64,000 bases of DNA from Membranipora membranacea (taxonomy: Eukaryota > Bryozoa > Gymnolaemata > Cheilostomatida > Membraniporidae), in NCBI GenBank assembly GCA_914767715.1, contig OU612069.1, positions 1,178,001-1,242,000 of the forward strand. The letters run 5' to 3'. The position numbers and the translations under genes are program-made. Below, piece after piece: positions 24,944-38,203 of the stretch. Under the pieces are notes generated by a model, which was not told the DNA's origin, made no database searches, and saw nothing but the letters and a program-made list of their open reading frames with translations. Every line of letters begins with the position of its first letter. Positions within the stretch are counted from its first letter, which is position 1.

Positions 24944-25795
24944 TTATGCTACTGCTAGGTTTTCGTATTCTGGAAAGAGCGTTTCTCTTAACTTTTCGTT
25001 TTCGGGAACTATTTCCGTCTCATCTGATGGATGGCAAAGCATATGGGCACAGTCAGAGGTCTCAAGTACTAATTCCCCATCAGACCCTATATTGAAGGGT
25101 GGAGCTAAGGTACTCAGAGCAATTTGGCAAGTGGAATGCCTAAATGACCGAGGAAACTCATGGATACTCTTAAATTTACGCAGAATATCAGCCTCCGTGG
25201 GACTCGGCTTCTCATCCTTACATGCTACCTGGCTTGTTTTCAGGTTATCGACTATCACATCATATTCATACTTTGCGTGACATTTCAGACACTTTTCGTT
25301 GGGTGGGTGACGCTTGAAAAAAGCAAGGTCTTGCTTGAGTACTTCTGAGCATGCGCTTTTCGTAAATAAAAGGTCATGCCCTTCCATAGGTATCCCTGTG
25401 ATCTGTTTTTTCTTCTCTGGATTTATACAATGTCTCAGTCTGCTGGCTAAGGCCTGTGATTGGATATTCATTCGACGCATTCTAAAGGAAGTAAAAGAAT
25501 CTGAATGCTTAACTTCAGTTGGAAGCTCAACGTTTGTGTTAGTCCCCAGTAGGATCAGCAGACTATCAAGATGGCCCAACCTGCAATCTTCTTCCCGAAA
25601 CTTCAGTTTCTCGACTCTACTTTCCTTATAACCTTCCAGTCTTGATATCATAGTGATTCTACAGATGATAACCTTATACTTATCCCCATCTTCAAGTGTG
25701 ATAGGCAGATCTAGATGGTCGCTTAGAGCTTGTACCGTATCAGCATCAGACCAAGCTAGGGGTGAGGATAGCCGTTCGACCTCATCACTAGTCAG
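24944..25795 (-). CDS. Gene B exon 12: C-terminal 283 residues
   Basis: The exon starts after tttag in phase 0 (LTSDEVERLSSPLAWSDAD) and runs open to the stop. It is rich in charged residues, with a CxxC pair (NEKCLKCH) and a stretch STLAPPFNIGSDGELVLETS that is the best conserved part in the decayed copy at 48.5 kb. The opening 60 residues look helical, and a death-fold-like module is conceivable, but I see no diagnostic residues. Confidence 0.85.
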   Translation of the reverse strand: MTSDEVERLSSPLAWSDADTVQALSDHLDLPITLEDGDKYKVIICRITMISRLEGYKESRVEKLKFREEDCRLGHLDSLLILLGTNTNVELPTEVKHSDSFTSFRMRRMNIQSQALASRLRHCINPEKKKQITGIPMEGHDLLFTKSACSEVLKQDLAFFKRHPPNEKCLKCHAKYEYDVIVDNLKTSQVACKDEKPSPTEADILRKFKSIHEFPRSFRHSTCQIALSTLAPPFNIGSDGELVLETSDCAHMLCHPSDETEIVPENEKLRETLFPEYENLAVA

Positions 25796-28700
25796 CTAAA
25801 ATATAGAAGAGTATCAGGGTTGTAAACTCACCTTTCATATTAATATATTGGCCAGTACATGAAAGAAATGACATAGTGGAAACTTTGAGTTAACTAATTA
25901 CCGGATTTTGGACGTTTGCGGCAACACATTCACCTGAATATTAATATCATTAGATATTTTTACTCCACCCCAAAAAGTATGATAGAAATACCATCAGTGT
26001 CAGGGAAAGAGTGGCAACCCTGTAACCCTATTCACCTATGACCAAGCCATAGCTTTATTTCATTGACTCAGCGCTATCTAGAATTTAAACTGCTGGTCAC
26101 ACTCAAGTTTGCAATTTTTGATAAATGGTGATATCGTGTTGTACGTGATCATGTTGGTATCATAATCATCGGATATATGACAATGACAGCAGGAATAGAA
26201 TAGAGTAGAATCTTTTAAAATCATTCTGCTGAAGCCTTTCAACTCACAACATGATTTATATATATCAGTCACTCGACCCCGGTGAAAGGAAATTGATGTA
26301 ATTCCCAGGCATAAGTTGAGTACACATTACACATAGATTGAACAAGACTTTTTTACACCACACACTGTTGGGATGTTCAGGGCACTAGACAAAAAGACCA
26401 CACATAAGACATGAGTTCTGCAGAACTGTCTCCAAGGTAGAAGACAATGGAGCTTACAGGGTTCATCTGTCATGATTTTCAATACTGGATTAACAAAATC
26501 TCTCACTAATATATATAGATGAGATCAGCGATCGTGATGGAAGACTTGTACTTACAGTATCCTGGTATTGATATCTTGTGAGCTTAATGTCAGAAGAGAG
26601 GTCAATTTCTCCCTCACGAGGCCTATGGGTGATTTCTGCGGTCATTTCACCAGCGTTGCTACAAAATTCCATTGACTAGTAATTAATTAAAGCTTGCTTT
26701 TCTGAATATTGAAAGTCATGAACATACATGAAATATAATTCAGCCTAGTCTCAAGTAGTGAGCCCAACATTGGACATTGGTTTATAGACTTTGAAACCAG
26801 CTTGAGAGACTTTTTTAGGCTAACATGCATCAATTAAAATTTATATGTACTGTCAGGTTATGATTTAGTTATTTTGGTTCCATACAAAGAATAATGAGTT
26901 AGGATATCAACTCATTATCTTAACAAGAAGTATGCATACAACTAAGTATGACTGTAAGTGAATTATCATGTATTTTTTTCTCATTGTGAGGACATCGAAT
27001 GCTTTTTAACTCATATCCTAAGTGTCAATACAACTATTGACATCACTCACCTGGACATTGAGTCATCATCACTGTCACCGTCATTGTTATCTTTGTCAGG
27101 GTCATCATAAAATCTGACTGAGAGGACTCTGTTATCGCCATATTCTAGTGCCTCAATATTCTCATGGTACAGGTGAACCACAGACATCACCCAAGCATTT
27201 GTAGGAGACCTTTTGTAGAAGAAGGATTGTTTATTTCCAAACATGATAATTCCTTGTTTTGGAATCACACGGGCAACAGGGTTGCAGCTGTTACTATCAT
27301 CAACATAGCAGTAAACTAGTATAAAAGCAGAAACCATTTGGTGTTCCTGACCCACGCGTATATGATGGCTCCTTAAACCATCAGTTACTTCCTTCAATTT
27401 CTTTTGCATGTTGTTAAAATTCCATCCTTGGTTCTAAAAGAAATTGAATAATATTCTAGGGTTATTTTAAAAAGTGAATACAGAAATTTGAAAAAAGATA
27501 CTGAAAAGTGAATACTGAAAAGTGAATACTTAAAAGTGAATACTGAAAAGTTAATACTGAAATAAAAAAGAATTTGGGGTAAAATTGAGACGTCAACGTC
27601 GATCGATCGAGTACAAACCCACTCAATCCCAAAAAGTTGTGAACCTAAAGATGGTTCATTTCAGTATTTTTTTTGGGAGCAGAGGCTTTTATAGCTGGCT
27701 GAAGACACTCCAAAGATATTGTTCTTTGGTCTCAGGTAATTGATTTGGAATTGAAGCCCTAGATCAGCAGATTGAATAAATATTATAATACGAAAATACT
27801 ATTGCTTTTCAACGCAATCTGTCAAGTGACCTAGAGGGAATTCCCATTGCTGACGTGACAACTTTGGGGCTACTCTCAAAGTTTGGAGTATGAAGCAAGT
27901 CATTGTTCGATAACTTGTAATTTCTCCGCTTACTTGTAACACTATTCCCAGTCATGTACCCCCTAAACCAAGGAGTTAAAGACTACTCCTTGGCTACACT
28001 ATAAGGCTTTGAACATGGTACTGTTTCTAGACAGACCAACACCTCATAAAATACAACACTGATAATAAGAGCTAATGAGTGGAGTCGCTGCCTCGCTTGC
28101 TGCTACTGCCAAATATGTTGGTCTCAAAACAGGCTATTTTGTATCATGGAGGAAAGATTATTAGCTAGAGTTAAGTTAAGCTCGTTTGGAATGACTTAAA
28201 ATTAGCTGATGTAGTTCAAAGTAAAGGGAGTATGCAGTGTCAGCTAGCTGGTACATACCTTTTCTTCTTTGATCTTCCTGAAAGCTGCTAGATTGTTTGA
28301 AGAAAATTCTGAGGGGCTCATCGGCTCTGTGATTGTGATATCTGTCACACCTTTATTTTTGTAGACATATTTCTCTGGTTTATCAGACTCTGAGGTCTCC
28401 TCAACTTCAGGCCGGATGATATTATCATCAGGTTTACAAAAGCTGTAGTTCTCTAGAGGTATAAAGTGAACATGGGTATATAACTTGGATAACTTCCAAA
28501 AGTACACACGGACAAAATCAATCAGTCAGACAGGCAGTACTGCCATAGATATGCAATGCAGTGAAAATTAAAAGTTGAAAATAATGGATTGTATTAGAAA
28601 AACAAAAGTATATTGAAGTGGTAATTTATTTTGCTTTAAGATTACACTCTACTCCATACAACACAGTAATATTTGGGCAGATGGGATCGGTGGTTTTTAT

Positions 28701-31700
28701 CGAAAGGAGCTTTAAATTCTCCGAAGTTGTAAATATTGACTAATTTTATTCGATATCAACATTGAGATATTTGTATTTCTACCATATAAGGTAATACCTA
28801 TCCTTCCCCTAAATCTCACTTTCAAACTCACCAGCAGCATTGTCATACTCGGGCAAGGCCTTAACGACAAGATATTTCGGACACCCTTTCAACAGTTTGT
28901 CTTTTTTGTCTGCACTCAGTGGCTTCAGAGCTTGTCCGCAGCGATTGTCAATGAGCTCACTCAGGCGATCATTGACAATGTAATGTGTGCTAGTGCTGAC
29001 ACCCTCACTGTTCCCTTGAAGTGGAGTTTCTTGCGTGCCATTTCCAAGATAGAAGAGAGATTCTCTTGATTTCTGTGACCAAATCCAGATGATTGTGATC
29101 TCACCGATACAGTCATTGGGCATATCTAGGTTAGATATGGCTTCACATATATCATCTAAAATGTTATGGAAGACGCAAGATGGATGCACGGACCAAAAAA
29201 TAGATAGGTACAATATGGGAAAAGGTAAATCAGTGATAAACAGTAGTGCAGACTATATACATTTCAATTCAATTCCAACAAAACTGTAACGTGTGACAGC
29301 GTTCAACACAAACCACTCAGAGTTGTTTGTGTTTTTTTTCTCCAAAACTTATGAAATATAAGAATTACCTCTCAAATCATCCACTACATCACATTCCAAC
29401 TTTGCCATGCTTTTGAGGTTTGGGTTTTTTCTTATGTCCAGTCGCTTCAGATCCTTGAGATTGGTCATGCTGTTGAGAGAAAAGTGAAATGACTTGATTA
29501 CGTTTGAAAATATATAAGGGACCAATGCCATATTAGGCCTGACAGCGGAAACAACTGTGGGCAAGTTTGATCTCCATTCTCCGTTTGATTGCTAAAGAGA
29601 TATTTATTACGATTCATTTTTACATACTGGCAATTTAACTAAGGTATATATCATTGGGCTAGAGAACAGTGGGCTAGAGCGCAGCCATAGCTTGTTAGGC
29701 AAGGCCTGGATCAATCATGTCAGTTGTCCTTTGTTCAGATCCATACGGACGTGGTGATGTCAGGGAGACCAGGTAGACCTTGGGTCATGTAACATGCTTA
29801 GTTCATGACAACCCAACAATATCCGCCAACAAGAGGATTCATCAATCTTCTCACAGGGTAGTGGCCAGTAGCGACCCTCAATTGTAGCTTTTGGTAGCAG
29901 CGAGAAGTTTAAGCCTGCCCCATAGACTCAATCTCACCTTTCTGGTAGAGTCGTGAGTCCACACCTGCTGATATTCAGTCTTGTAAGTTTTTTGGTATGT
30001 TCACATACTTGGTTTAGGAATTTCTCACCAGCAACATTCTCCGACACATAGAGGAACATCAACTCTTCCAGAAAGTCAAGCCTATGTCGACAAAATAATT
30101 TGAGATGTGAATAAGCGGATATTAATATATCAATAATATAATATAATATATTAATTAATATATCAATAAGTGCTCAACTAAGTGATCGATCAATTTGTAT
30201 ATTACTTTTATGTATACGACACTAGAGAAAGTTTGTTCACTCTTAGTTGACACTGAGAACAATGATGTCACTTGTATCATTATATTGTTTGTCCATTTAA
30301 AGACTACCATAAGACTGAAACTGTGTATAGTATGGCAGCCAATTCTGCAGTAGTTCATCGCGCTTCTGGGTAAAAATTATGTATGGCGTTAGAACTCTAA
30401 TAATGCATATCATTAGGTACTTTCAGGAAAAAAATGGTAAATCAGTCATTTGTTGATAGTGCATTGTTTATGAGAGCTCTTTTCTGAGGCTTTTAGTAAG
30501 CTGCAAATTTTACTGTGCTCCTGCGTGAGACATTTTTTAACCATATACAGCATTTAATGTAATAGCCCAGGACTGAGAGTGACACCATCTTAACACTCTC
30601 GTGATCTGTCACGCCTGGATACCAGATATGACAAGCTCAGCCGTGAGGTACTCCAGAGAGGAGCTGCTGGAGATCAGAAATCTGCCATCAAATTCAGGTG
30701 ACTCATTTGATTGGTATGACATAGACAGTACACTGCCTCGTAATCCTCCTAACGAGCAGCGCAGAATTGAGGCTAGAGTAACACCACGGCTTTCTTCTAA
30801 CCAGCTCAGAAAGCCAAGGATGCAAATGCTAACAACAATACCAACTGTAGCATCTATGTGTGATTATATCAAACCAACAAATAAGCCCTCAGTAACTCAT
30901 ACCACGGTAAATAGACAATCTCACCTTACCACCGTGAAGATCGATCCGAAAATAAACAACAAGGCGATAAGCGATGATAACCGTCCCCGACTTCCACATG
31001 TTTTTGCAACAAATTTGCAGAGACAAACACTCGCCAAACATCACGATCTCGCTGGTCTTATTGATGAGCATAAATATGACATCTTACTGCTGACTGAAAC
31101 TTGGTACAACAAGCATACAGAGAAAGTATATAACTACCCAGGTTTCAATCGCACAGCTACCGATAGACACCAGTCACTAGTAGGAGGGGGTGTGGCGATC
31201 TACACTCGCTCTGATTATCATGTTACAACACTAAAATCGTATACTTCCACCACCATGTCGTCGTTGTGGACTTCAATAAAAATCCCAGGCATAAGTGACA
31301 AAATGATCTTCGGAGTTATTTGTCACCCGCCCGGCCTGCGGAATGAGATGAAAGATCACACAACACAACACATATACGACACCATCAATTACCTGACCAA
31401 CAAACATAAAACTGCGAAGCTGTTACTCTATGGTGATTTCAATGACCTGAATACATCATCAATCGAACCGTTATTCGGATTATCACAGATTGTTGACTTC
31501 CCAACCAGAGAAACAGCCTTCCTAGACAAACTATTCACCAACATTCCTGAATACGTTAGCCTAAAATGCGAGTCTGCACCTCCAGTTGGCTCTAGCGATC
31601 ATTGCTCGGTGACTGTAGAATCTGCCGCCAAGAGAGCAGTTCAATACGAAACAATATCCAAACGTATGGCTACCCCTCCCGCTAAGATCAAAATTAGCCT

Positions 31701-34700
31701 AGAACTGGAGAAACAAGACTGGTCACAGGTAATCAATGAGCCGAACATAGGCAAGAAAGCTGAGATATTCCATAATATAGTGATGGATATATATAACAGC
31801 AACTGCCCGTTACGTCGAATACGAAAGGCACAAGACAAGCAATGCCTCGAAATCCCACTTACCAGGAAACTCCGTCGAGCGAAACAACGAGCTCACCGGA
31901 AAAACAAACCGGTAGGGAAGTATCTAAACAAAATTCTCCATAAAAAGCTGAAAAAGATCAGACGGCAACATGCAGAGACCAACATAAACAGGATCATGTC
32001 TGACACGCGTTAGTGGTGGTCTAATGTCAAATCGCTAACATCACCTCACACAAATAGTCAGACAAAGGCGATATTCATCGATAACAAGTGGCAAACTCCA
32101 TCCGAATATGTGGAAAATCGCAACACGTATTTCACTGCATACGGTGACGGAACCTCACTGGACTTCCCAGAACTCAATAACACCGGGGTTCCCAGTAGCG
32201 TATTATCAGAAATCTCAAATTCATTAACACCAGGAAAGCCACACATTCCACTGATTACCCTCAATGGATTAGCAAACTGAATCCTGAGACTATATCTATA
32301 CCGCTACAAAACATCATTCAAACAATGTTAGATACTGGGAAATAACCGTCACTGTGGAAACGCAGTGAGATAACTCCAATAAACAAGATAGCATCGCCTA
32401 CACAATACAGCGAATTTAGACCTATTGCGTTGCTATATCACTGTAGTAAGAACGCAGAATGGTATATAATACAACCCCTCACCGACAAAGCATCCGATGA
32501 TACTCAGTACGCATATACCCAAGGTACCGGTACCATCGACGCCTTAGTCAACGCTGTCACATCTTGGAAACTTGCAATGGATGACACTAATACTCTCACC
32601 GTCCATGCTCTTTTCGAAGATTTCTCAAAAGCGTTTGACAACATGCGTCCAAACATCCTCGCCTCTATCATGCTATCCCAAGGATACAGTGAATCAATTA
32701 TTGCCCTGTGCATCGACTACCTAACAAATCGCAGGCAGCGTGTCGCCCACGAACCCTGTAAGACAACATCTGGTGAAAAAGTGAGCAACATTGGTGTACT
32801 TCAGGGCACAAGGTGTGGACCGATACTTTTGAATATTTTTATAAAATCACTGCAATCATCCGAAAGCATCATAAAGTATGCTGACGACCTAACAATATTC
32901 GCCACGATTCCAAAATCAGAATCAACCAATATCGCTCGCGGCCACAGCTCTACCACCAGTGATACTATATCGAAAGAAGCTACTATGAGTGCAGAGTGGT
33001 GTCAAAACAATGCCATGACTCTAAATACATCCAAAATGAAACAGATGGCTATGTCATTACGGAATAAGATAACTCTCGAAACCCCAGTCTGCATAAACAA
33101 CAAAGTCATCGAACGCGTAGACTCATTCAAACTGCTTGGGATTAACATAGACGAACAATAGTTGAGAGAAGCCACGTAAAGGTCCATGCACTACAACTTC
33201 TGAAACGGTATGGCGTAAATCAATCAGGACGGTGTAGATACTACATGACCATCATTCGACCGCTGCTTACATATGCCTGCCAAGCATGGTTTCCATCGTT
33301 AGCCCGGTATGACATCCTTAAACTAGAGAGCATCCAACGACGCTGCTTGAAGCTGATATATCCCCATATCGAGCATAATGACGAACGCCTCATAGTGGCT
33401 AAGCTGCCTGCACTCGAAGTATTCATGTCAAATCGCTGCTCTGATTACAGTGCCAAGGTCATAAATAACCCTATACATTGGTTATCCCACCTGTTTCCAT
33501 CCAGGCAAGACACAAACAGGCACTCTACTAGAACTCATAAAACCCTGATCAAAAAGCACCGAACTCAGAGCCTTATGAATACTATATTTTACAAATTCGG
33601 TATATAAAATGGATTTACTTTTCTATGTGTGACATTATAAAGAACAACTAATGCAGTTTGAATAATTTTTCAATGTAACTCATGCTCTGATTATGATTGT
33701 ATTATGTACTTTCTTGAGCGGTGAAATAAAGTCCATATCTAGAGTAACAGTTATGAGGTTAAATTCAGGCTTATCAAAGTGAACTAAACATTATGACGCT
33801 TTTGGCGTACAAATGGAGCAAATTTAAAGAACCAGAATCGGTCGATCTATCAATACGGACAGGAATGGGAGGAAGTGCATCTCAGAAGAAGGTCTTAGTC
33901 AACTTCTCAAGGGTAAGTGAGAAAAATGAGGGGCTATCACTTACTTCAGGTCGTCAAGGATAAGTTCACATCCGTTAATATACAGTCTTGTTAGTGTACG
34001 TGGTAGATAACCTGACAGTGTTGTTACATCAATGTTTTTGTTATAAGACAGGTCTAGAATCTTAAGATCCTTTAATCCTTTCAGAACTGTACTGTAAAAT
34101 AAAAATACTGAAAATTCACATAACAGTAAGAAAGATCATGAAATAAACCTAGACAGGACACCATGTGGGGAAGTTAATTTTGGGTGACTTGACGACACCG
34201 AGTTGTGTAGTAACAATGATGCTGTCATTGTTTTAAAGTCCACATACATGTACCAAGGAGTTAGAGGGAAGTCAGGAAACTCTTATTCCTTGATATCGCT
34301 CAAATTTTATTGAATTTTGAGTTTGGAAATTGCAATAGATTTAGCAGCTAGACGTGATAAATTTTGTAACAACTTTAACCTAAAAGATTCTTTTACGAAA
34401 AAATAACAACAACAAATTGACCACAAGGATCCACTTAATGTGAAGCAATTTTCAAACTCAAAAATTCAATCAAAAACCCGAATTGCGGACCGCAAGTCAA
34501 TGACAGCACTAATGCTACTGAACTATTGTATGTCAAGACGCCACCCACACAGTGCCTCAATGCTAATGCTCCATATATTGTCTTGTCTAGGTTTATTATT
34601 AGGTCTATGAATAAACCTTATAAATTACTCAAATCTGCCCCAATTATTAAAATATATGCATACTGAATTCAACAGAATGGGGACTTTCAGTTTCTACCAA

Positions 34701-36240
34701 ACAAAACAGTCCACCCTATTATTGAGACTCCCCTGACTTCAGCCCATTTGGAGCCTCCTCTCTGATTACTACCTATCTCCCCATCTGTCTCTCTTTCTCT
34801 GATATGCATATATTTTATCAGAATTACATTATCTGCATCATATCTCCAACAATAGGCATAGTACCCACCACATAGAAAGTGACAAATGGATTACTGACCT
34901 GGAGTAACTAAGAGAGGCATGTCTATGCAGCGTGATTTTGGGTTTAAGTAGTCTTCAAACCTTTGGCAAAAAAGGAAACTTATAGTTCCTTAGTGACAAA
35001 TTAACACGATATGCAGCCCTGTACCATGTACGACATACAACCTATAGACTATTTTTAGCGATATTGCTGGGAAGATACGTAACTGTCCTTACATGTCTTC
35101 TAGTCCACAATCCCTGGCGTACAAGCTCTGTAATTGCGGTAAATCATACAGAATTCCTGGGAGTTGAGAGAGCGGATTGTCGGATATATCTATCACCTTC
35201 AGATTCTCTGGAAGCTTTGCCCTGTAGATGACAAAAATATTGAAGAAAACACTATATCACTGATTTAGGGCTCAATTGTGGGTTCGGGAAACTATGAATA
35301 ATAGCAGCTTTAAAGTGCAAAAATACATGGAGACGCCTATGTAATACACAATCAAATATCCGTTTGTCCAATGAGCTCCAGAAAACTAAGAGTTTACTAA
35401 CCATCGGGATGGTATATCTCTAAGATCCAGTCTTCTGAGACTTGGTGCCACAAGCTTCAGAGCTGATGGCTCTGGTACATCTCCCCATATCTTAACATGG
35501 GTGACCTTGACTCCTTCTGTCTCTTTACAAAGCTGTTGAATTGTCTTCTCTTTGCCTTTGAAGTTTTTCGGTGGCGTAGCATTTCCTATTTTGTACCAAA
35601 TGCGGTATTCTACAAATAGCAAAAGTATTTTCCGGAAAGTACCCGTAAATAAAAGTGAGTTTCGCATTAACTACTATATCACTTAAGGTACCTGAGGAAA
35701 GTACCATACATTACATGTTTATGCATTTTGTTACCATTGCTCAACTTCTTCCAAGATTTTTTTATGGAAACACAAAACCCTCACCTCAAACACAGAAGTA
35801 AAATTAATGTATACTCAAATCATAACTTGAGTTTCTATGTACCAACATTGCGTTATTTAGCTAGCGCCCTCACAAACAGAACAGAAGCAAGGGCGTCGTG
35901 GTGAGGCTAATCTAAGAGGTAAATTACTGCTTACTTTTAGCTACAGAATGTTTCTCATCGCCACTCTAAAAAAATAGATGTACTGAAGATAAGAGTAAGG
36001 TGACAAAGAGGTCACAATTGCAAACGGAACAATTTTAACATTTTTGTGTCGGATAGACAAATTTTACAATATTACCAACTAAAATTTAGGCAGGTAAAGT
36101 ACTCCAGGGTAAATAGCAGTGATACTAAATATTACACCTTCAATTAAGAAAATGAGTTGGTAAAGTACCTCACTCTCTGTCACAGATAGGTTCTCAAACT
36201 CCTTCACCAGTTCCTCTTTGTCGGATCTCGCTTGTGCCAT
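24944..36240 (-). CDS. Gene B: complete 12-exon LRR protein of 899 residues with an unassigned 620-residue C-terminal half
   Basis: Exons on the minus strand: 36169-36240, 35935-35965, 35402-35609, 35093-35221, 33945-34091, 29938-30081, 29369-29469, 28820-29155, 28259-28452, 27051-27433, 26556-26658 and 24944-25795. Every border has AG/GT and all eleven junction phases agree, totalling 2,700 nt. The start is ATG at 36240 (MAQARSDKEELV). Residues 35-103 form an LRR N-cap (VKIWGDVPEPSALKL). Residues 104-277 are LRRs (VIDISDNPLSQLPGIL, ILDLSYNKNIDV, LKRLDIRKNPNLKSM). Residues 278-899 match no family I know. There is no signal peptide or membrane segment, so it is probably cytosolic. A LINE sits antisense in intron 5. 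The 5' flank is nearly identical to that of gene A, so the two genes probably share regulation. Confidence 0.85.
27051..27433 (-). CDS. Gene B exon 10: globular segment ending in an acidic tail
   Basis: 127 codons with alternating hydrophobic strands (MVSAFILVYCYVDD, AWVMSVVHLYHENI) followed by an Asp-rich tail (DPDKDNNDGDSDDDS). The pattern suggests a beta-rich domain and a flexible acidic linker. Family unknown. Confidence 0.82.
28259..28452 (-). CDS. Gene B exon 9: polar linker segment
   Basis: 65 codons, low in hydrophobic residues (RPEVEETSESDKPEKYVYKN), bounded by ctctag and a GTATGT donor. It joins exon 8 in phase 1 and exon 10 in phase 0. It is probably a linker. Confidence 0.78.
28820..29155 (-). 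CDS. Gene B exon 8: domain shared with genes A and C
   Basis: 112 codons directly after the LRRs. Features shared with the C exon at 60.2-60.7 kb and, more weakly, with A exon 8 are: TIIW near the start, LFYL about 15 residues later, THYIVND, L.PLS.DK..LL, then a P.(Y/F)L stretch. The donor is AAA/gtgaga. The family is not recognised; the shared pattern marks it as a module of this gene family. Confidence 0.82.
30560..33745 (+). mobile_element. Non-LTR retrotransposon (CR1/Jockey-like LINE), nearly full length but broken
   Basis: The frame 30601-32013 contains an apurinic-type endonuclease: LLLTETWYNK, LLLYGDFND and GSSDHCS motifs in order. The reverse transcriptase follows, with EFRPIALL near 32415, a FSKAFD motif, GVLQGTRCGPIL and the catalytic YADD near 32877. 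A C-terminal segment lies at 33245-33607. The coding line is broken by a stop at 32011, a frame change near 32245, a stop near 32343 and another near 33159, so it is inactive. It lies in intron 5 of gene B on the opposite strand. The exact ends and target duplication were not resolved. Confidence 0.9.
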
Positions 36241-36777
36241 CTTTGAGCAACATAGACTAGCTATTTGAGAAAAAGAAATAACACAAATAGGGATCAATTA
36301 TGGAAAGTACTAAGCCTGCAAGCCAGTAGGTTGCACTGGATTGCTATTTACAAAATCTGCATGAGGGTTCAGTCCTGCACATCATGTCAGTACAATGTCT
36401 TTGCACACTTTACTAGCTGCCAAGGACACGGATATGCTTCGTAGACCTGTTCTCAATGCAAGTAACCTGCTGTAAAAGTTTGCTAAAAATACAATCAGGA
36501 AATTCTTGACATCCTTTTTCATCAAAGTAGTTATAAGACAAATGCAAAAGCACATATCTGCATGTCAGGCAGGCTACGTCACTTGTCACAGAGATGAATA
36601 ATTCACAACCAGATATTTCTACCATTTTTGTGAATTCATTCACCAACCAATGCATATACTTCATTAAATGACAAAGCAATACTTATTATGGCTGGCTTGA
36701 AAATACCATCACAGATAAAGGATATACAGGACTTAAATTTACTTTACTATTTCAGACAGTCTGGTGCTTTTGTATAC

Positions 36778-36961
36778 AAACTACTGTCAGTGGTGTTATC
36801 AGTCTCTTGTTTGTTTAAGCACTTGAAATGGTAGTAGCATTTCATTACCAGCCGCATGGTTTATAATGTTGAAACTACTGTCAGTGGTGTTATCAGTCTC
36901 TTGTTAGTTTAAGCACTTGAAATGGTAGTAGCATTTCATTATCAGCCGCATGGTTTATAAG
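36778..36961. repeat. 94-bp tandem duplication, copy 2
   Basis: Equivalent of the pair at 10195-10378, with the same period and order. The duplication therefore predates the copying of the large block. Confidence 0.9.
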
Positions 36962-38079
36962 GATGTCCTATCCCTACAATGATAAAGCTATCCCGACACA
37001 GCTCATGGCCTAAATTAGTCTCTTGCATACCAAAGGTCATTCCAAAGTGTACCCATCATAGGCTGTGACAGGTCAAGGTCCGAATTGCAAGGCCCCCTTA
37101 GCTGCTTACATTATATGATGCGAGACAGTTGCTATGAGGTCTTGCTCTCATTCCTGCTCCTATGCTAAGGCTCTAAATAAACCCACCTCATTGCCGATAC
37201 TTTATCGATTGAGGCGATTGTGTCTCAAATCTATGTCTAAGCTTTCCCAAGCATCAGCAATGTTTTCTTGTAATTTCGAATATTCATATAAATTATGAAA
37301 AGCAATATTATATTTTCCAGACTTTTCATCTAGCTTGGACTCTATGGTAGACACTTCAAAGCAGCTTCATATCATCAAATCACCTCCACATGATAACAAC
37401 CAATCGCTTAGGACAACAGAGTAAGCATATCAGCTTTGTCTTTAAAAAATGCCAATTTCAATAGCGTTGAATAGGTCTTCAAAAATCTCAAAGGGAAAAT
37501 TGAGACATATATAATAGGCATAAATGGTTAATCTCCATCCAAAATGTCAGAATGAAGAAGCTGCCATTTTTGTTATGGTGTGGAGGAAGTGTGCTTTGTA
37601 CATGTGCAGTAGCCTGGTATCAAATAAATCCCAGGCTATTGCGCCTGCTCAAAGCACTACTTCAGATCACATCAATACTACAGCCCTATTAGACCAATGA
37701 ACTACAACTCAAGAATTACAATTTTGATCAAAGCTGGAAAGCTAAAAAAGCCACCGACTTCATTTTGGGTGGTTGGTCAACGTGAGTTTGAGGATTTGAA
37801 GCAGGCTTTTGGAGCATACATGACAGAACGACTCATATATAACACAATGGGAAAATAAATAGAGGTGTTGTAAAATCGCTTTATGTAAATGGAGCATGAA
37901 AGAATCACTGGAATCACAGGACAACTACACACAACTACTGTCTCAACTGCCAAACTTCAGACCAATATCTTATAGCTGATCTATGTATACTAGATTCTGT
38001 TGAGAGTGAATGATCACAAAGTGACAGCGTGATAGCAGAATGTTGAGACTAGCTCCAAGTCACTTGCCTATTAAAACCT

Positions 38080-38203
38080 AGAACAAGTTTAATCCAATTG
38101 CCTGCATTCCTGTTGCTCCGTTCAACTGGTCACGCCGCAGCGGCGGCAGGACCAGTGGATCAGGAGCGACTTGGAATGCAGGCAAATGGATTAAACTTGT
38201 TCT
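38080..38203. repeat. 124-bp hairpin-forming inverted repeat, copy 2
   Basis: Same sequence as 11497-11620 at the block offset, with no difference seen. Confidence 0.75.

Noticed and set aside
24944-25631. Plus-strand frames between 24.85 and 25.63 kb
   Set aside because: They lie opposite exon 12 of gene B and show no independent support.
27500-27570. Short repeats of TGAAAAGTGAATAC near exon 10 of gene B
   Set aside because: A minor local duplication in an intron with no sign of function.
24944-29155. PIDD-type architecture (LRR, ZU5, death domain) for gene B
   Set aside because: The length is similar, but I see neither ZU5 residues, nor the HFS self-cleavage motif, nor a recognisable death domain.
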